A stretch of 64,000 nt of DNA, taken from the NCBI RefSeq assembly GCF_036038375.1, contig NZ_CP107935.1, positions 3,658,001 to 3,722,000 on the forward strand. Reading direction: 5' to 3'. The notes under the pieces are model-generated. The model was given only the letters and a program-made list of their open reading frames with translations. It had not been told where the DNA came from and did no database searches. Shown here one piece after another: positions 61,243 through 64,000 of this stretch. How positions within the stretch are numbered: the stretch's first letter is position 1; the number at the start of each line of letters is the position of its first letter. The DNA is from Streptomyces sp. NBC_00414. Lineage in GTDB: Bacteria; Actinomycetota; Actinomycetes; Streptomycetales; Streptomycetaceae. The position numbers and the translations under genes were made by a program.

Positions 61243-62007
61243 ATGAGCACCGACGTCAGCAGTGCGGAGAACGAGGGTGGGGCCCCCATCCGTACCGCGC
61301 GCGTGCCCAAGTACTACCGCCTGAAGAAGCACCTGCTCGACATCACCGACACCCTGCCGCCCGGAACGCCCGTACCGCCCGAGCGCACGCTCGCCGCCGA
61401 GTTCGACACCTCGCGCACGACCGTCCGTCAGGCGCTGCAGGAGCTGGTCGTCGAGGGGCGCCTCGAACGTATTCAGGGCAAGGGCACGTTCGTCGCGAAG
61501 CCGAAGGTCTCGCAGGCGCTGCAACTCACCTCCTACACCGAGGACATGAGGGCGCAGGGGCTCGAACCGACCTCGCAGCTGCTGGACATCGGGTACATCA
61601 CCGCCGACGACACGCTCGCGGAGCTGCTCGACATCACCACCGGGGGGCGGGTGCTGCGGATCGAGCGGCTGCGGCTCGCGAGTGGCGAGCCGATGGCGAT
61701 CGAGACGACGCATCTGTCCGCGAAGCGGTTTCCCGCGCTGCGGCGGTCGCTGGTGAAGTACACGTCTCTGTACACGGCGTTGGCCGAGGTGTACGACGTG
61801 CGGCTGGCCGAGGCGGAGGAGACGATCGAGACGTCGCTCGCCACGCCTCGGGAGGCGGGGCTTCTCGGTACGGACGTGGGGCTGCCGATGCTGATGCTGT
61901 CCCGGCACTCGATCGATCAGGATCAGCAGCCGGTGGAGTGGGTGCGGTCCGTGTATCGGGGGGACCGGTACAAGTTCGTCGCGCGGCTGAAGAGGCCCAC
62001 GGACTGA
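61243..62007 (+). CDS. dasR: DasR, GntR/HutC-family global regulator
   Basis: This 254-aa repressor of N-acetylglucosamine metabolism, chitinases, antibiotic and siderophore genes has a GntR winged helix (PPERTLAAEFDTSRTTVRQ, then GRLERIQGKGTFVA) and a UTRA ligand domain from about 90 that binds glucosamine-6-phosphate. Length and sequence match S. coelicolor DasR. The ATG at 61243 is the start. It is divergent from dasA; dre sites in the 418-bp gap serve both genes. Confidence 0.97.
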   Translation: MSTDVSSAENEGGAPIRTARVPKYYRLKKHLLDITDTLPPGTPVPPERTLAAEFDTSRTTVRQALQELVVEGRLERIQGKGTFVAKPKVSQALQLTSYTEDMRAQGLEPTSQLLDIGYITADDTLAELLDITTGGRVLRIERLRLASGEPMAIETTHLSAKRFPALRRSLVKYTSLYTALAEVYDVRLAEAEETIETSLATPREAGLLGTDVGLPMLMLSRHSIDQDQQPVEWVRSVYRGDRYKFVARLKRPTD

Positions 62008-62041
62008 TTGGGCCGGGTGGGCCGGGGGGGCGTTGTCGGGT

Positions 62042-62160
62042 GCGGGTGCGTTGTGGCTGGTCGCGCCGTTCCCCGCGCCCCTGGGGCTGCGCCCCTGAAA
62101 GTCTGCGCCGTTCCCCGCGCCCCCGAAGACCAGAAGACTGCGCCGTTCCCCGCGCCCCTG
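62042..62160. repeat. Composite intergenic repeat, copy 2
   Basis: It has the same parts as 56003-56108 (gcgggtgcgttgtggctggt, then three gcgccgttccccgcgcccc words), between dasR and cstA. Confidence 0.8.
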
Positions 62161-62290
62161 ATGGCTGAGCGCACACTCCCATGGGTGTAGGTGAGTTGGG
62201 TCGGTGGGGATCGGGGGATGCACGTGGTGTAGCGCTGGGTGGGATCCTGTTCTACCGTCCTCCCGTCACCCATGGACGGGAGGACGACCC

Positions 62291-64000
62291 GTGCGCACCG
62301 ACAGCCCCCGGACGGCATCTCCGCAAGGCCCCCGCAAGGCAAGTCCCCGCAGCATCGTCATCTGGACCCTCGTCGCGCTGGTGAGCGCGGCCGGCTGGTC
62401 CGTACTCGCGCTCTCGCGGGGCGAGGAGGTCTCGGCCGCCTGGATGGTCGCCGCCGCCCTCGGCTCGTACGCCATCGCCTATCGCTTCTACTCGAAGTTC
62501 ATCGCCTACAAGGTTCTGAAGGTCGACAAGACCCGGGCCACCCCGGCCGAGCGGCTCAACAACGGCATCGACTTCCACCCCACCGACCGGCGGGTGCTCC
62601 TCGGCCACCACTTCGCGGCGATCGCGGGCGCGGGACCGCTGGTGGGGCCCGTGCTGGCCGCGCAGATGGGGTATCTGCCCGGCACCATCTGGATCATCGT
62701 CGGCGTGATCTTCGCGGGCGCGGTCCAGGACATGGTCGTGCTGTTCTTCTCCACCCGGCGCGACGGCCGGTCACTGGGGCAGATGGCACGCGAGGAGATC
62801 GGACCGTTCGGCGGCGCTGCCGCCCTGCTCGCCGCCTTCGCCATCATGATCATCCTGCTCGGGGTGCTCGCGCTGGTCGTCGTCAACGCGCTCGCCCAGT
62901 CGCCGTGGGGCACCTTCTCCATCGCGATGACGGTCCCGATCGCCCTGCTGATGGGCTTCTACCTGCGGGTGCTGCGGCCCGGCCGGGTCTCCGAGGTCTC
63001 GCTGATCGGTGTGGCGCTGCTGCTGCTCGCGCTGGTCGCCGGCCGCTGGGTCGCCGAGTCGTCGTGGGCCGACACGTTCACGCTCGCACCCTCGACCCTG
63101 GTCATCTGGCTGGTGGCGTACGGGTTCATCGCGTCGATCCTGCCCGTGTGGATGCTGCTCGCACCCCGGGACTACCTCTCCACGTTCATGAAGATCGGCA
63201 CGATCGGGCTGCTCGCGCTCGGCGTCGTCATCTCGCTGCCGACCCTGAAGATGGACGCGGTGACGGACTTCGCCTCACAGGGCGACGGACCGGTCTTCGC
63301 GGGCTCGCTCTTCCCGTTCGTCTTCATCACCATCGCCTGCGGGGCGCTCTCCGGCTTCCACTCCCTGATCTCCTCCGGCACCACGCCGAAGATGATCCAG
63401 AAGGAGACGCAGGTCCGGCTGATCGGCTACGGCTCCATGCTCATGGAGTCGTCCGTGGCGGTGATGGCGCTGATCGCGGCGTCCATCATCGACCCGGGTC
63501 TGTACTTCGCGATGAACGCGCCGGCGGGTGTCATCGGCGACACGGTCCAGAACGCCAGCCAAGTGGTGGGCAGCTGGGGCTATCAGATCTCCCCCGAGGA
63601 ACTGGCCGCCGCGGCGAAGAACGTCGAAGAGTCGTCCCTGCTGTCGCGGACCGGCGGTGCGCCCACGCTCGCGGTCGGGGTCTCGGAGATCTTCTCCGAG
63701 GTCACCGGAGGCGGCCTGCGCGCGTTCTGGTACCACTTCGCGATCATGTTCGAGGCGTTGTTCATCCTGACCGCGCTCGACGCGGGCACCCGGGTGGGCC
63801 GCTTCATGCTCCAGGACACGCTCGGCAATCTCTACAAACCCTTCAAGAACGTGAGCTGGAAGCCCGGCCTGGTCATCACGAGCGGCATCGTCTGCGGTCT
63901 GTGGGGCTACTTCCTGTGGGTCGGCGTCCACGAGCCGCTCGGCGGGATCAACCAGCTGTTCCCGATCTTCGGCATCTCCAACCAGCTCCTCGCCGCGGTC
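62291..64000 (+). CDS. cstA: Carbon starvation protein A family peptide/pyruvate transporter, 3' truncated
   Basis: This frame stays open to the window end (570 codons). It is the CstA family: many membrane helices from IVIWTLVALVSAAGWSVLAL on, the conserved stretch HHFAAIAGAGPLVGPVLAAQ, and later CGALSGFHSLISSGTTPK. CstA proteins import peptides or pyruvate under carbon limitation. The GTG at 62291 follows GGGAGGA. The C-terminal part lies outside the window. Confidence 0.93.
   Translation, partial: MRTDSPRTASPQGPRKASPRSIVIWTLVALVSAAGWSVLALSRGEEVSAAWMVAAALGSYAIAYRFYSKFIAYKVLKVDKTRATPAERLNNGIDFHPTDRRVLLGHHFAAIAGAGPLVGPVLAAQMGYLPGTIWIIVGVIFAGAVQDMVVLFFSTRRDGRSLGQMAREEIGPFGGAAALLAAFAIMIILLGVLALVVVNALAQSPWGTFSIAMTVPIALLMGFYLRVLRPGRVSEVSLIGVALLLLALVAGRWVAESSWADTFTLAPSTLVIWLVAYGFIASILPVWMLLAPRDYLSTFMKIGTIGLLALGVVISLPTLKMDAVTDFASQGDGPVFAGSLFPFVFITIACGALSGFHSLISSGTTPKMIQKETQVRLIGYGSMLMESSVAVMALIAASIIDPGLYFAMNAPAGVIGDTVQNASQVVGSWGYQISPEELAAAAKNVEESSLLSRTGGAPTLAVGVSEIFSEVTGGGLRAFWYHFAIMFEALFILTALDAGTRVGRFMLQDTLGNLYKPFKNVSWKPGLVITSGIVCGLWGYFLWVGVHEPLGGINQLFPIFGISNQLLAAV

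Overview
The window is chromosomal DNA of a Streptomyces. It has very high GC with strong third-position GC bias, frequent GTG (and one TTG) starts, purine-rich ribosome sites, and Streptomyces marker genes: nickel superoxide dismutase sodN, WhiB-like wblE, the sigH stress locus, the chitooligosaccharide system dasABC/dasR, and nagB. From about 24 kb rightward the gene order matches, as I recall it, the S. coelicolor malic enzyme - amino-acid ABC transporter - sodN - sigH - wblE - nagB - das - cstA region. That part is conserved core chromosome.

Layout. 1-3757: end of the E2-E1 2-oxoglutarate dehydrogenase/decarboxylase (kgd). 3877-18560: an accessory block of nine genes, all on the minus strand. 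In transcription order it runs: FxSxx-COOH-type RiPP precursor (FxsA), cyclophane-forming radical SAM/SPASM maturase (FxsB), HExxH peptide beta-hydroxylase, TIR-NTPase-TPR protein (FxsT type), Trypco1-like small protein, BchI-like MoxR ATPase, BchD-like vWA protein, CHAT protease, and a second, larger TIR-NTPase-TPR protein. 18758-22575: DUF6104 protein, DUF4097/PadR operon, leaderless HTH-ClpN pair. 22711-28901: quinone oxidoreductase-like enzyme, malic enzyme, polar amino-acid ABC transporter. 29203-33828: methyltransferase, CGNR-like protein, sodX/sodN, MerR, PPOX-like and STAS proteins. 34067-38814: four GAF-ANTAR proteins around a 1.36-kb stretch with no convincing gene. 38854-43334: small regulators and enzymes, then a polyprenyl synthase. 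43331-44737: cNMP-binding family 2B encapsulin shell. 44973-54572: amidase, PLP enzyme, Na+/H+ antiporter, UBP zinc finger, anti-sigma/sigH pair, membrane protein, lipid kinase, wblE, sensor kinase. 55088-62007: nagB, nagZ-like, dasC, dasB, dasA, dasR with DasR operators. 62291-64000: start of cstA.

The most interesting part is the 3877-18560 block. The FxsA precursor ends in Phe-Asn-Asn-Ala-Phe, so the Ser of the family's FxSxx signature is Asn. That is still a plausible three-residue cyclophane site, because Asn is the usual cross-link acceptor in the related Xye systems. The peptide genes sit in one co-oriented block with a complete MoxR/vWA/CHAT/STAND set of the type described as NTPase-dependent conflict systems. 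This suggests that a modified peptide and a caspase-like or TIR effector complex may work together. That link is an inference from co-location and translational coupling. Several regulatory palindromes stand out: a 16-bp perfect palindrome before the first TIR-TPR gene, and a 38-bp palindrome over a leaderless promoter at 22.6 kb.
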